Position numbers and translations under genes: made by a program. A stretch of 64,000 bases of DNA from Clostridia bacterium (GTDB lineage Bacteria; Bacillota; Clostridia; Acetivibrionales; DSM-2933), in contig JAOABQ010000091.1 of NCBI GenBank assembly GCA_026418275.1, forward strand, positions 1-64,000. Reading direction: 5' to 3'. Every line of letters starts with the position of its first letter. The first letter of the stretch is position 1. Below, in pieces: positions 27,401 through 35,995 of this stretch. Below the pieces are notes generated by a model. It ran no database searches and had not been told where the DNA came from. It saw only the letters and a list, made by a program, of their open reading frames with translations.

Positions 27401-29579
27401 GGTCAAGTTTTCAAAGATCGGCGACCTGTGGGAGTTGGGAATGGTTTTAAACGGGCTTGGTTATGCGTACCGGTATACCTCGGATTATAAAAAGTGTATT
27501 GATTTTCAAGGAAGATACCTTGATATCAGTGAGGAGATTAAAAATCTGTACGGTACCATATCCGGACATATCGAGCTGGCATTCGGCTATGTTGAAGCAG
27601 GAGAATTCTATAAAGCTGAGCCGCATTTGCAAAAGGCAATTGAAGCAAGCAGGGAGAATAATATTCAGTACCTTTACTGCTGCTCGCTAATTTGTAAAGG
27701 TTATTTGGAACTGGAACAGGACCGGTTTGAGGAAGCTGTGGAATTACTGGAGGAAGCAAAAAGCATTCATGAGAAGAATGCTTTCCTGAAAGATTATACC
27801 GTAAACCTTTATAATTACCTTGCAGAGGCCTATATCGGGAAATATAGGACGGCAGAAAGCACAAACAGCTTGACAAAAAAGGAATCAAAAATGATCTTAA
27901 ACCACTGCTCTCTGGCGCTAAAGTACACAAAAGCCTGGGCCAATCATTATGGCGGCGCTTTGAGATGCCTGGCCAAGTATTATGCCTTAACCGGCCGGTA
28001 CAAAAAGGCAGAAGCCTTTTTGGGCAAAAGCTTACTCTATACGCAAAAAATAAACCGGAAATATGAGACGGCAAAGGCATATTTTGAATTCGGCATACTG
28101 TATGAAAATATGGGAAGGCATGAGGAGTCCAAAAAGAAGTATCAGGAGGCCTATAACATATTTAAAGCGATCGAAGCAAAGGAATATGTAAAAAAATGCG
28201 GTACCATTTTAAGCGGCGACAAGACGGACGCTGAATCGGAAAAAAGCACTACATCCAGACTCAAAATCGAAAGAAAGCTCTCTACCATTCTAACCGCCAG
28301 TAGATACTTAAGTTCAATTTTGGAATTGGATGAACTTCTGGAAAGAATTATGGATTGTGCTCTAGAGCATGTGGGTGCGGAAAGGGGCGCTTTATTACTG
28401 TACCCAGAAGAGGGGAAAAAGGATTTGGAGCTTGTTGTAGCAAGAAATGTTTCAAAGGAGGAGCTTTGGGGTGAGAACTGCTTTTGGAGCAAGGGAATTA
28501 TATCTAAGGTTGAAAGCGAAAAAAAGGCAGTGATTATATCCGATGCACTTTCAGACGATAACCTCAAAATAAATTCCAGTGTAGTCATCAATAAAATCAG
28601 GTCTGTATTATGTGCACCGGTCTTATCCAAGGGAAAAATGCTGGGCCTCATCTATTTGGATAACAGCTTGGTGAAAGGGCTTTTTAATGAAGATGATCTT
28701 TCGGTTTTAGATCTCATTGCAAGCCAGGCCGGTGTTTCGGTTGAAAACGCCAGACTGTATAACAGATTAAGATTATATTCAAATGAGATTGAAAGATCGA
28801 GGGATGAAATCGCACAATGGAATGAAACCTTGGAGCAAAAGGTTATAAAGCGGACAGAAGAGTTGGAGCATCTCAATAAGGAATACAAAGATCTGACTGT
28901 GGAGTTAAAAGAAAAGAACATTGAACTCAACCTGTTGGTTGAACAATTGAAGGCGTATGCCCAAACTGCTGAGGAACTTGCGGTAACCAAGGAGAGGAAC
29001 CGCTTTGCCATGGATGTTCATGATACCATGGGGCATAGTATGATTTTGCTTATCAATCTATTGGAAGTATGTAAAATTCACATGAATAATAGTCCTGAAA
29101 AGGCAGCTGCCAGTTTGGAAGAAGCCATCAGTCTGGCGAGAGAAGGAATTAGGGATTTAAGACGCTCCATCTATGGCCTGGTGCCGGAAAAACTGGAGGC
29201 AAATAAGTTTATAACAGCTTTAGAGCGGCTTATTGGAGATTTTAAATCCTCCGGTGTCCACATTGATTTTTCTGTAAACGGCATCTACGACTACCGGAAT
29301 CCGCTCTACACCTATACCTTATTTAAAGCTTGCCAGGAGGCCATGACCAATGCTGTTCGTCATGGTGAGGCGAAAAATATAGTAATCCGTCTTACGTTTA
29401 GTGGTGGCTGGATTAAGCTTCTTATAAGGGACGACGGAATAGGGTGCGCCGATATGAAGAAAGGCTTTGGACTTAGCGGAATGGAGCAAAGAATTAAAGA
29501 TTTAAAAGGGGATATCAGCTATAAATCCAGTGAAGGGGAAGGGTTTACAATTGAAATACTATTACCCTTGGATTTGTAA
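24438..29579 (+). CDS. Giant hybrid: Ser/Thr kinase - AAA ATPase - TPR - GAF - histidine kinase
   Basis: 1713 residues. Hanks-type kinase (about 10-275) with LGEGGTSVVYKA, Lys41, HRDIKPGN (134-141) and DFG (157-159). An AAA/STAND ATPase follows (about 300-650) with Walker A GEAGSGKS (330-337) and Walker B VVCFIDDLHW. A long TPR-like helical region (about 690-1260) leads to a GAF domain (about 1280-1440), a coiled coil (1450-1520), a HisKA_3 dimerisation domain with DVHDTMGHS (about 1530) and a HATPase domain (1620-1712). The kinase/ATPase part is like PknK-type proteins; the fusion resembles large sensor kinases known in cyanobacteria and myxobacteria. No response regulator is adjacent. The only nearby gene on the strand, 18 bases on, is a membrane protein. 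Confidence 0.9.
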   Translation: MNLIGQTINQKYHIIEMLGEGGTSVVYKARKNPGSRFVAVKFMKEKVTTKYVEDLVRFRKESEIISRLSHPNIIRVFDTGEYGDRPYIVTELLEGESLDSIIIDGKARRLSVVLELMKQLAGVLSYVHGKGIIHRDIKPGNIFVIEDNNTQVIKLLDFGVSNVLELGALKDEDFIVGTFSYMSPEATGFLNRRIDERSDLYSVGVVFYTLLAGNPPFTEKDVNKLLHQQIALQPPDLGSKNEEIPNAVKKIVMKLLAKDPDDRYQSAYGLLYDIQRFLQGERDYTPGERDQRIRIDYNTKLVGREIELQKIKDLFEKAEEGSGHVLLVRGEAGSGKSRLVEEFSRFVYEKDGVFLRARCIDHQNKTPYLIFKDLLDDYIRYLQKLNPEEYTGEIERLKNIVGDFTEIIISLNPRMEKYLDKSEKLAPLEPERANQRLLTIMSELFLQLPYHDKTVVCFIDDLHWVDEGSLSLLREILRKIEYKGLFIIGTYRDNEVNKEHGLNTLKEEAKAKEYAFSELKLPCFNRSVLNKFISGLLGEKEENAKDLTNYIFKKTSGNPFFSINLIREFVEKGAINWDKGSWDTDWKKLRTLAVSNNMVETILRRVEGLDSEQVELLCIASVIGREFNIQLLYRLTKMKQAKVIELLERCISLQFIDRSQERGKFIFAHDRIRDVFYQKLTDEERQDIHLEIAKAIEADDSGNPENDVFELAHHYVEAKEEEKMLEYVIPAANRAKITYANEEAVKYYKIAMGLLEKKEGKGSEKWIKCSENLIDIYLTTGKNDEAIALSQTILPLILIPVDKARIFRKLGIAYFKKGDWKECENHLSKGLGLLGEKLPIGKTGIVFSLVRELFSHVVHSVFPFAAGIGKKGVRMEDREVIQSYLIINWMYILSDLKKLACNILRMLNLSEIRLKNTAELGISISGFAAACMTLPSFKRAQKYHLKALRLRKELGNEWGVGQSLQFLGFTYSWKGMHKESIHNFELSRVKFSKIGDLWELGMVLNGLGYAYRYTSDYKKCIDFQGRYLDISEEIKNLYGTISGHIELAFGYVEAGEFYKAEPHLQKAIEASRENNIQYLYCCSLICKGYLELEQDRFEEAVELLEEAKSIHEKNAFLKDYTVNLYNYLAEAYIGKYRTAESTNSLTKKESKMILNHCSLALKYTKAWANHYGGALRCLAKYYALTGRYKKAEAFLGKSLLYTQKINRKYETAKAYFEFGILYENMGRHEESKKKYQEAYNIFKAIEAKEYVKKCGTILSGDKTDAESEKSTTSRLKIERKLSTILTASRYLSSILELDELLERIMDCALEHVGAERGALLLYPEEGKKDLELVVARNVSKEELWGENCFWSKGIISKVESEKKAVIISDALSDDNLKINSSVVINKIRSVLCAPVLSKGKMLGLIYLDNSLVKGLFNEDDLSVLDLIASQAGVSVENARLYNRLRLYSNEIERSRDEIAQWNETLEQKVIKRTEELEHLNKEYKDLTVELKEKNIELNLLVEQLKAYAQTAEELAVTKERNRFAMDVHDTMGHSMILLINLLEVCKIHMNNSPEKAAASLEEAISLAREGIRDLRRSIYGLVPEKLEANKFITALERLIGDFKSSGVHIDFSVNGIYDYRNPLYTYTLFKACQEAMTNAVRHGEAKNIVIRLTFSGGWIKLLIRDDGIGCADMKKGFGLSGMEQRIKDLKGDISYKSSEGEGFTIEILLPLDL

Positions 29580-29597
29580 AGTTTTGGAGGGGAGACT

Positions 29598-30221
29598 GTG
29601 CTGTTTGAAAAAGGAGCAGCGGGAAAGCATGTATTAGCCTTAAAAAAAAGGACACGTAAGAAATTTGCTTTTGCTTTCCTGCGATTTATAATTTATGGAA
29701 TGATTGGTGTTTTTGCTGAAGTATGTCAGTACTCTTTTGTAAAGATTGGACGAATGATTCCGGGGGTGGAGTGGTTTTTCAAGTTCCAGTGGAGAGTGGA
29801 TGACAAGCTGGATTTAAACGGAATTTGGGAGGTTCCCTGGTACACATTATACGGCCAGTGCTCGCTCTGGATGTTTCCGGTTTATGGACTGTGTGCATTG
29901 CTTTTTCTGGAAAGGGTTTATAGGATAACCAAAGTCCGCAGATACAACTGGATTATAAGAGGGATTTGTTACTCTATCACCATTACTTTGTTTGAAATTG
30001 TTTCCGGATTCATTTTATGGGGGATAACCGGATATAAAATTTGGTACTACAGCGATGTTGCCAATTTATTTAACATGACCTCATTATTCTTGCTCTTTGT
30101 ATGGTTTGTAACCGGGCTATTTGTAGAAATTGTATATAAAGAGCTCTTAGAAAGCTCTTTAAGAAACAGGTCTTTAGAGATTATCGAAAAAACCGTAGAG
30201 GATGTATTGTCTATAAAGTAA
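29598..30221 (+). CDS. CmpB-like membrane protein (putative ABC-transporter type IV family)
   Basis: 207 residues. About five membrane segments (around 28-48, 88-106, 118-140, 143-155 and 158-178) with a polar loop. The pattern RFIIYGMIGVFAEV, YGQCSLWMFPVYGLC, LFEIVSGFILWGITGYKIWYYSD fits the PF06541 family. The permease name of that family is not backed by clear biochemistry. GTG start with GGAGGGGAG upstream. It follows the giant kinase by 18 bases and is probably cotranscribed, so it may be a membrane partner of that cytoplasmic sensor (inference). Its stop is 3 bases from the stop of the opposite gene. Confidence 0.75.
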   Translation: MLFEKGAAGKHVLALKKRTRKKFAFAFLRFIIYGMIGVFAEVCQYSFVKIGRMIPGVEWFFKFQWRVDDKLDLNGIWEVPWYTLYGQCSLWMFPVYGLCALLFLERVYRITKVRRYNWIIRGICYSITITLFEIVSGFILWGITGYKIWYYSDVANLFNMTSLFLLFVWFVTGLFVEIVYKELLESSLRNRSLEIIEKTVEDVLSIK

Positions 30222-30224
30222 CTT

Positions 30225-31490
30225 CTATAGAAATAAGAATCTCTCGGGATTTGTGCTGCAGAAAAGATTTTTTTCATGGGAGGACAAGTGCTGGGTATTG
30301 GAAAATACATGAAAGTATGTACAGTAGGATTCGGTTTTTAAAAGGTTAACCATAAAATCCGATCCGAACAACACTCTTTCCAAAACCTTTTGCTTTAAAG
30401 CCGGAGGTTGGATGTGGATAAGATCCTTTAAAGTCTTATAATATGTATCATTAAAGCCCCTATAAGAAATATCGGTGTAAACATGCTCATATTTTTGAAT
30501 GAGCTTTAAAATAATATTTTGCCATTCGGTGGAAGCTTCCTGTTTCCCGAAATGTGCCAGATTGAGCTTAAGTTTTGTATATTTTTCTAAGGCGGATACC
30601 CATTTTTCCGGGGAGGTCATTTTCATAAGCCCTGTATTGCTGACAGCCTGAAACCCCTCATCACTTGAGTGGCAAGTAATGGGAATTTGTTTTTCCTCAC
30701 AGGTTTGATATAACAATTCTACTTTCATGCGTTCTTCCGGATCGGTTGGCCATGGATCAAATCCCATCAGCGGATAAAGCTTGATACCTGCAAATAGGCT
30801 TTTTTCACTGTCCAAGTGCCCATCAAAGCTTTCCATGTTTGAATGAAAGGATCGGGCTGTGCCCTTATAACTGCCAAAAAATTTCTTAAGTAAATTTTCT
30901 AATTCCTCATAAGTATAATTTTTTGTATTGATACCTAAAAACGGGTATATCTCAAAGATTTTATGGTGTGAATGCTTTTTATACTCGGTAATCCCGTTCA
31001 AAACATCACCGGCTTGCTCAAGGATGGTTTTAATGGAATGCCCATGGGCATAATGCAGGCCCTGAAAATGTGAATGTTCGAGTCCAAAATCAATGGTAAG
31101 GGGGGTGAGGACAACCTTGTCATAGGTTTCACCGCCAACCGCCAGTTTTCCCTCCTTAAATATATGCTCAAGAAAACAGTTTTCCAAAAGAAGAAAAATG
31201 TTGCCGATGTCATTTTCCATGGTAACCAATAGGTTTAAAAAATTATGCGGCGACTCCTTCAAACCCGTCATTTCAAGAATTTCTGTAATGTTCCTGTAGT
31301 TGAAGGGCTTGAAAAACAAAAACCTCAATAAAACATAATTGGCCAGAAAAAATGTTTTCAGCCGGTGCTTTTTGATATATTTATTTGTACCTTTTAAAAA
31401 ATTAAAGGTAAAATGTTGTACAAAGGCTGAAAAACTTGGATGATTCATATTCAAAGTGTGAAAGTGGATATCATAAAACTTTCTTTCCAT
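30225..31490 (-). CDS. Amidohydrolase-family (TIM barrel) metal-dependent hydrolase
   Basis: 421 residues, cytoplasmic. Metal-binding features of the amidohydrolase superfamily are DIHFHTL near the N-terminus, PITCHSSDEG, LNLAHFGK, VYTDIS and LFGSDF. It is closest in layout to Amidohydro_2 proteins (decarboxylases or lactonases). An N-terminal region (20-150) is longer than in simple members. No substrate can be inferred from neighbours. GGAG lies about 10 bases before the ATG. It runs tail to tail with the CmpB-like gene with a 3-base gap and no terminator between them. Confidence 0.78.
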   Translation of the reverse strand: MERKFYDIHFHTLNMNHPSFSAFVQHFTFNFLKGTNKYIKKHRLKTFFLANYVLLRFLFFKPFNYRNITEILEMTGLKESPHNFLNLLVTMENDIGNIFLLLENCFLEHIFKEGKLAVGGETYDKVVLTPLTIDFGLEHSHFQGLHYAHGHSIKTILEQAGDVLNGITEYKKHSHHKIFEIYPFLGINTKNYTYEELENLLKKFFGSYKGTARSFHSNMESFDGHLDSEKSLFAGIKLYPLMGFDPWPTDPEERMKVELLYQTCEEKQIPITCHSSDEGFQAVSNTGLMKMTSPEKWVSALEKYTKLKLNLAHFGKQEASTEWQNIILKLIQKYEHVYTDISYRGFNDTYYKTLKDLIHIQPPALKQKVLERVLFGSDFMVNLLKTESYCTYFHVFSNTQHLSSHEKNLFCSTNPERFLFL

Positions 31491-31666
31491 GGTGAGCGGT
31501 CTCCAATCCTATAGCCTTAAATCCAGAAGAATTATAACATAAGAACCTTTAGGAATCCATACAGAAAAGCGTATAATAGAAGAAAATGTGACAAAGTGGA
31601 AAACCTCGCATAGTTAAGGTTCTTTCGCATACATTGTATTGAATAGTTTATTTCGAGGTAAAATGT

Positions 31667-33481
31667 ATGCGTAAAATAAGAAGACTTTTTATATGGGGAA
31701 TCCTTTGTTTGAATATTTGCTTGATTTCTGCTTGCAGCGGCAAAAAGGAAGAGCTGAGATCTACGGAACCCGACCTGGGGTTATATCCCGCTGCTTTGAG
31801 TGCAATAGGGGGCGTGAAATGGGGGTACATCGATAAAAGCGGTAAATTCGTCATTAAGCCTCAGTATACCAGTGCGCAGGGTTTTGGTAAAAATGGTCTG
31901 GCAGTCGTTTCACTAAATGATTGGTTTGGGGTCATCGATACCAAGGGGAAATATATCGTAATACCTAAATACAGTTATATTGACGAATATTCCGAGGGTT
32001 TCACAAATGCAGTAGATCAAAGAAAGACAGTTGTTTTGGATGAGAAGGGAAAAACAATTTTTGAAACCAACGGGTATGTGGGACGGTTCCGGGATGAAAG
32101 AGCAGTGTATGGAGATACGGGGGCCCATAACAAATATTTATACGGGTATATCGATAAGACGGGAAAAATTGCAGTAGAGCCCAAGTATGAAACCGCCGGG
32201 GATTTTGATAAGGGAAAAGCGGTTGTAAAATTTGAAGAGGGTGGGTACGGGATTATCGATAAACAGGGAAAGGTACTTCATACTTTCAACTATCATTATG
32301 TGGGAGATTTAGGTGATGGACTTTTGGCATTCAAAAGTGAGGGCGAGGGTAAGTTCGGTTTTATCGACACAAATGGAAAAGTGGTGATAGAGCCACGGTT
32401 TACAGGTGTTCAACCATTTAAAGACGGCAGGGCAGTTGTAAATACAGCCGAAGATTATTTTAAAGGGAAGTACGGTTTGATCGATAAAAAAGGGAATTTT
32501 GTGATTCGGCCCGAGTACAGCGATATTCTGGAGTTGGGGGAAGGTTTATACGCTGTAGGCATACCCATTGATACGGAGTATGCTCCGAAGGGCTCAAAAT
32601 ATGCCATTGCAAATAAGGATGGTAAAATTGTGAGCGATTTCTTGTACTATGGTGTTTCGGAATACAATCATGGGATGGCTTCGGCATTTGACAATACAAA
32701 AACATTTTTTATTGATAAAAAAGGAAAAAAGTCAGATCATTTGCCTGCGATGGAGGGCAGTGGAACTCTTAAGCTGCTTGGGAGTTTGGTGAAGGCAGAT
32801 GTAGATCAGAGGATTACGTACCTAGGTAGGGACGGAAAAATCATATGGAGGCAAAATCCTGAGATTCCCCTTGGTGGGAGCTATTCCGTTTGGGAGAAGA
32901 AATATAAGCCGAATCGGAACTATCTTGTATATTACCCTGAGGTCAAGGGAGTGGAAAACAAGGCTGTAGAAGCCTCCGTAAATGAGAAGCTAAGGGATAT
33001 GGCAGTTACAGAAAATGTGAACAGCAATACGGAATTGGACTATTCCTATGAAGGGGATTTTAATATTCCGTTTTATAAAAAGGATTTATTGGTTTTAAAT
33101 ATTACAGGGTATAATTATCCCTTTGGTGCGGCACACGGAATGCCTACCAATATATACGCACATTTGGATTTGAAAACGGGCACCTTTTACCAGTTAAAAG
33201 ATCTGTTTAAAGAAAACAGCGATTATGTCGGGCGGTTAAGTGAAATTGTAAAATCCCAGATTGAAAAGCAGGGAGAAAATTCCGACGTTTGGATGGATAG
33301 TTATAAGGGAATAAGTCAAGATCAACATTTCTTTATAACAAGAGATGTATTGAATCTTTACTTCTATCCCTACCAAATAGCCCCTTATGCGGCCGGGTTT
33401 CCCACATTTTCCATACCCTTTGGAGAAATTATGGATATAATTGATGTCGAGGGCCCGTTTTGGAGGTCTTTCCATGATTAG
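31667..33481 (+). CDS. WG-repeat lipoprotein with C-terminal DUF3298 domain
   Basis: 604 residues. Lipoprotein signal with lipobox ISAC (Cys about 23). The region about 45-370 contains eight or so WG/KWG repeats of the type YGYIDKTGKIAVEPKYETAGDF. The C-terminal part (about 430-600) with YPFGAAHG, LDLKTGTFYQLKDLF and YQIAPYAAGFPTFSIPFGEI matches DUF3298/RsiV-type extracellular domains. In RsiV that fold binds lysozyme; here the role is unknown. No anti-sigma or sigma gene is adjacent. CGAGGTA precedes the ATG; a bidirectional terminator follows. Confidence 0.85.
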   Translation: MRKIRRLFIWGILCLNICLISACSGKKEELRSTEPDLGLYPAALSAIGGVKWGYIDKSGKFVIKPQYTSAQGFGKNGLAVVSLNDWFGVIDTKGKYIVIPKYSYIDEYSEGFTNAVDQRKTVVLDEKGKTIFETNGYVGRFRDERAVYGDTGAHNKYLYGYIDKTGKIAVEPKYETAGDFDKGKAVVKFEEGGYGIIDKQGKVLHTFNYHYVGDLGDGLLAFKSEGEGKFGFIDTNGKVVIEPRFTGVQPFKDGRAVVNTAEDYFKGKYGLIDKKGNFVIRPEYSDILELGEGLYAVGIPIDTEYAPKGSKYAIANKDGKIVSDFLYYGVSEYNHGMASAFDNTKTFFIDKKGKKSDHLPAMEGSGTLKLLGSLVKADVDQRITYLGRDGKIIWRQNPEIPLGGSYSVWEKKYKPNRNYLVYYPEVKGVENKAVEASVNEKLRDMAVTENVNSNTELDYSYEGDFNIPFYKKDLLVLNITGYNYPFGAAHGMPTNIYAHLDLKTGTFYQLKDLFKENSDYVGRLSEIVKSQIEKQGENSDVWMDSYKGISQDQHFFITRDVLNLYFYPYQIAPYAAGFPTFSIPFGEIMDIIDVEGPFWRSFHD

Positions 33482-33513
33482 TGCGGAGAGGTTGAAAGTT
33501 TATAGGAATAGGG

Positions 33514-33551
33514 AAAAAGCTTTCAAGCCAGCTTCTTTTGAAAGCTTTTTC
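33514..33551. terminator. Bidirectional terminator
   Basis: AAAAAGCTTTCAA pairs with TTGAAAGCTTTTT (13 bp) around a 12-base loop. It separates the convergent WG-repeat and MBL genes and works on both strands by its A/T flanks. Confidence 0.85.
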
Positions 33552-33586
33552 TCTTGTTGGTTTAAAATGAAGTGTTGTTGAGCCTG

Positions 33587-34351
33587 TTAAAACTTTATGA
33601 CTTCTCCGTCTTTGGGGATCAATACCCTTGATGTCAAGCCATTCACTGCAAGAAAATGACCTAAGGCCTCTCGGGTCAGTCCGCAGTGATTTATGGCCTC
33701 CATATGTATGGCGACGACCCGGGAATTGGGTGCTTTCTGGCAGACCTTTAATATATCCGCGGAGGTCATGGTAATCGGCTTGCCCAGGTCAAATCTGGCA
33801 GCACCGGCATAAACAATAATCACATCAGGGTTATGTTTTTCAAGGGCTTTTTCTACTTCGGGGCACCAGACCGTATCACCTGCGATATAAAGGGTAGGCT
33901 CTCCTTTAGAATGAATTACAAAACCGGAAACACAGCCCATTCTATAACGTATTACACCGTGTCCATGTCTTCCGCGCGTACGTGTGAAACGAAGTTCCTT
34001 CCAGTCAAAATCCGGATTCACCGGAATGATATTAAGGAAGCCGTCGGCTGCCAGCTTATTTTGGTCTTCCGGTTGACAAAATAGGGGGATACTTTTGGGA
34101 AGAAGGCTTTTTGCCGTAGCATCATAGTGATCCGAATGGGTGTGGGTAATTATAATCCCGTCAAGTGAATTTATGAATTTTCCAAGCTTTTTATCCTCGT
34201 AAGGAAGTTCAACCGTGGGGTTTGGTGTCTCGTTTCTTTTTAACTTAATGGGAGGGCGTGTATGTACTTTATCCAGCATCGGGTCAACAATAAGCTTCCG
34301 GCCGCTTACGGTCAGAATAAAAGTAGCATGTCTTAAATGTTGTATTTCCAT
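33587..34351 (-). CDS. MBL-fold metal-dependent hydrolase (UlaG/UPF0173-like)
   Basis: 254 residues, cytoplasmic. Metallo-beta-lactamase fold motifs are THTHSDHYD, TRGRHGHG, IAGDTVW and AIHMEAINHC. Opening residues HLRHATFILTVSGRKLIVDPML are typical of the UlaG/YtkL branch, which hydrolyses lactones or phosphoesters; the substrate is not evident. GGAGGTAAAAGA precedes the ATG. A repeat B-like element (34380-34471) lies just upstream and could carry part of its promoter. Confidence 0.82.
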   Translation of the reverse strand: MEIQHLRHATFILTVSGRKLIVDPMLDKVHTRPPIKLKRNETPNPTVELPYEDKKLGKFINSLDGIIITHTHSDHYDATAKSLLPKSIPLFCQPEDQNKLAADGFLNIIPVNPDFDWKELRFTRTRGRHGHGVIRYRMGCVSGFVIHSKGEPTLYIAGDTVWCPEVEKALEKHNPDVIIVYAGAARFDLGKPITMTSADILKVCQKAPNSRVVAIHMEAINHCGLTREALGHFLAVNGLTSRVLIPKDGEVIKF

Positions 34352-34378
34352 TCTTTTACCTCCAAGCTTTTAGTGGAT

Positions 34379-34472
34379 CTATAGATGACGAATGATAAAT
34401 AGGTGATTTCCGGATACCTTTGAAAGCAAAGTTAATAGCTAGAAAACCACTTTAAAATTTGGTTATCTATAG
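34379..34472. mobile_element. MITE-like repeat family B, copy 4 (divergent interior)
   Basis: CTATAGATGACGAA (34379-34392) mirrors TTGGTTATCTATAG (34459-34472), with TA at both outer ends of the shared TAGATAACGAA terminus. The interior differs from copies 1-3 apart from a central AGGT/ACCT stem. Assignment rests on the ends. Confidence 0.55.
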
Positions 34473-34577
34473 GAAAATGTTTTGTTATAATTAAATTATA
34501 AATCTAAGCTATAAGAGAAAGAATATCGCGGCAAAAACAGATTGTGTTCATGACTTACATGATGAAAGGAGTTTTAT

Positions 34578-34991
34578 ATGCTTGATGATATGGATATAAA
34601 AATACTGGCGCTTCTTCTAGAGAACGCAAGGTATCAATGGAAGGAGATCGGGGAGAAGGTTCACCTTACGGGGCAGGCAGTGGCTGCCAGAATTCGAAGG
34701 CTTGAAGATATGGGGGTCATAGAAGGATATACGGTAAAGCTAAATCCGGAAAAAACCGGATATGCGGTCACGGCGTTTATAAACGTATTTATGAAAAGTA
34801 ATGATCACTATGCTTTCCAGGATTTTTTAAAGAAATGTAAAGAAATTAACGAGGCACACCGAATAAGCGGAGGAGGCTGCTATTGGATTAAAGCCGGGGT
34901 CAAGAGCAATGATGAGCTTGGTTGTCTTCTGGATAAAATATTAAGATATGCCAATTATAGTATCAGCCTATCCATTGAAAAAATAAAATAA
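34578..34991 (+). CDS. Lrp/AsnC-family transcriptional regulator
   Basis: 137 residues. The N-terminal winged helix (about 1-60) has DMDIKILALLLENARYQWKE and LTGQAVAARIRRLEDMGVI, and the RAM/AsnC ligand domain follows (about 65-135), slightly short. Family members sense amino acids and form octamers; its targets are unknown. AAAGGAG precedes the ATG. It is divergent from the MBL gene across repeat B copy 4 and may regulate it. Confidence 0.85.
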   Translation: MLDDMDIKILALLLENARYQWKEIGEKVHLTGQAVAARIRRLEDMGVIEGYTVKLNPEKTGYAVTAFINVFMKSNDHYAFQDFLKKCKEINEAHRISGGGCYWIKAGVKSNDELGCLLDKILRYANYSISLSIEKIK

Positions 34992-35034
34992 ATATCCGTC
35001 TGCTAAATGGAACATCTTTTTTGTGTTCCGTGAT

Positions 35035-35664
35035 TCACATAGGGCTTTTATACTTCTTTTCCAGCCCTGCAAAAAAAATATCGATCATAATATCCAATTT
35101 TTCCTTTATAAATTTATGCTCAGGACTTTGCTGGCAAAAATGGATCAAGCCGCTTAAATAGGCAAGGAAGGCAGTAGCTATATCTTCGGGGCTTAAATCC
35201 TTTGGCTGGATCTCTCCTTCATCAACAGCAATTTGAAGGGCATAAACAATGAGCTTTAAGATTTTTTGTTTTCTCTCCTTTAATATGTCTATTATATCAG
35301 CAATTTTCGGCATGTCTTCCTGTGTATTATGAATAAGTCTATAAGTATGCAAAAACTTTTCATTACCCAGGATTTGATCCAATATATCGGTAGATATACG
35401 TTTTAACGTATCGAAAGTAGTTCCTTGATCTTCTATTTTACTTTGAACAACATCATTGATCATTGTATTCACTTCATTAATAAGGGCTGCAAATAAATTC
35501 TTCTTATTTTCAAAATGATGATAAACTGTAGCTCTTGTAGTATTTGCTGCTTTTGCAATTTCATTCAAGGTGGTTTCCCCATATCCTTTTGTACTAAAAA
35601 TCATTAGTGCGGCATCAAGTATTTTGTTTTTTGTAAATGCAGCTTCTTCAAAAGTTTTTTTCAT
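35035..35664 (-). CDS. TetR/AcrR-family transcriptional regulator
   Basis: 209 residues from ATG 35664, with AGGGGG 8 bases upstream; a GTG three codons earlier overlaps that site. The N-terminal TetR helix-turn-helix is AALMIFSTKGYGETTLNEIA...TRATVYHHFENKKNLFAAL; the C-terminal two-thirds is helical ligand-binding. TetR proteins usually repress a neighbouring gene; the divergent xanthine/uracil permease is the obvious candidate, but no operator was identified. Confidence 0.87.
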   Translation of the reverse strand: MKKTFEEAAFTKNKILDAALMIFSTKGYGETTLNEIAKAANTTRATVYHHFENKKNLFAALINEVNTMINDVVQSKIEDQGTTFDTLKRISTDILDQILGNEKFLHTYRLIHNTQEDMPKIADIIDILKERKQKILKLIVYALQIAVDEGEIQPKDLSPEDIATAFLAYLSGLIHFCQQSPEHKFIKEKLDIMIDIFFAGLEKKYKSPM

Positions 35665-35903
35665 GGTTATCACCCCCTAAGTTTAAATACTAGCGCGCAC
35701 GTTTGTAAAAGTCAATGGAAGACTTACCTATGACCGATAATGCATGATTAGGAATTAATAAAACACACTAAAATGATAGAGGTTGTTATTATGCCGGGTA
35801 ATGATTAAAATAAATAAAGGACCTATAGATAAGATAAATAAAATTATATAAACCAAGTAAATATGGAATAATAATAAAAAGGTTATATATGACAAACTTT
35901 AAT

Positions 35904-35911
35904 AGGAGGGG
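35904..35911 (+). promoter_or_regulatory. Strong ribosome-binding site with no canonical start behind it
   Basis: AGGAGGGG lies six bases upstream of GTT (35918) in the permease frame. The frame is open from TAG at 35903 onward. This decides that the true N-terminus is near 35918. Confidence 0.6.
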
Positions 35912-35995
35912 ATTACCGTTAAAAATTATATTGATGTAGAACAAAAGCTCCCTTTAATTAAGACAATTCCTCTAAGTCTGCAGCATCTTTTCGCT

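Noticed and set aside
27538-28080. 180-codon minus-strand frame inside the giant kinase
   Set aside because: Antisense shadow of the TPR region; the sense frame is continuous with conserved motifs at both ends.
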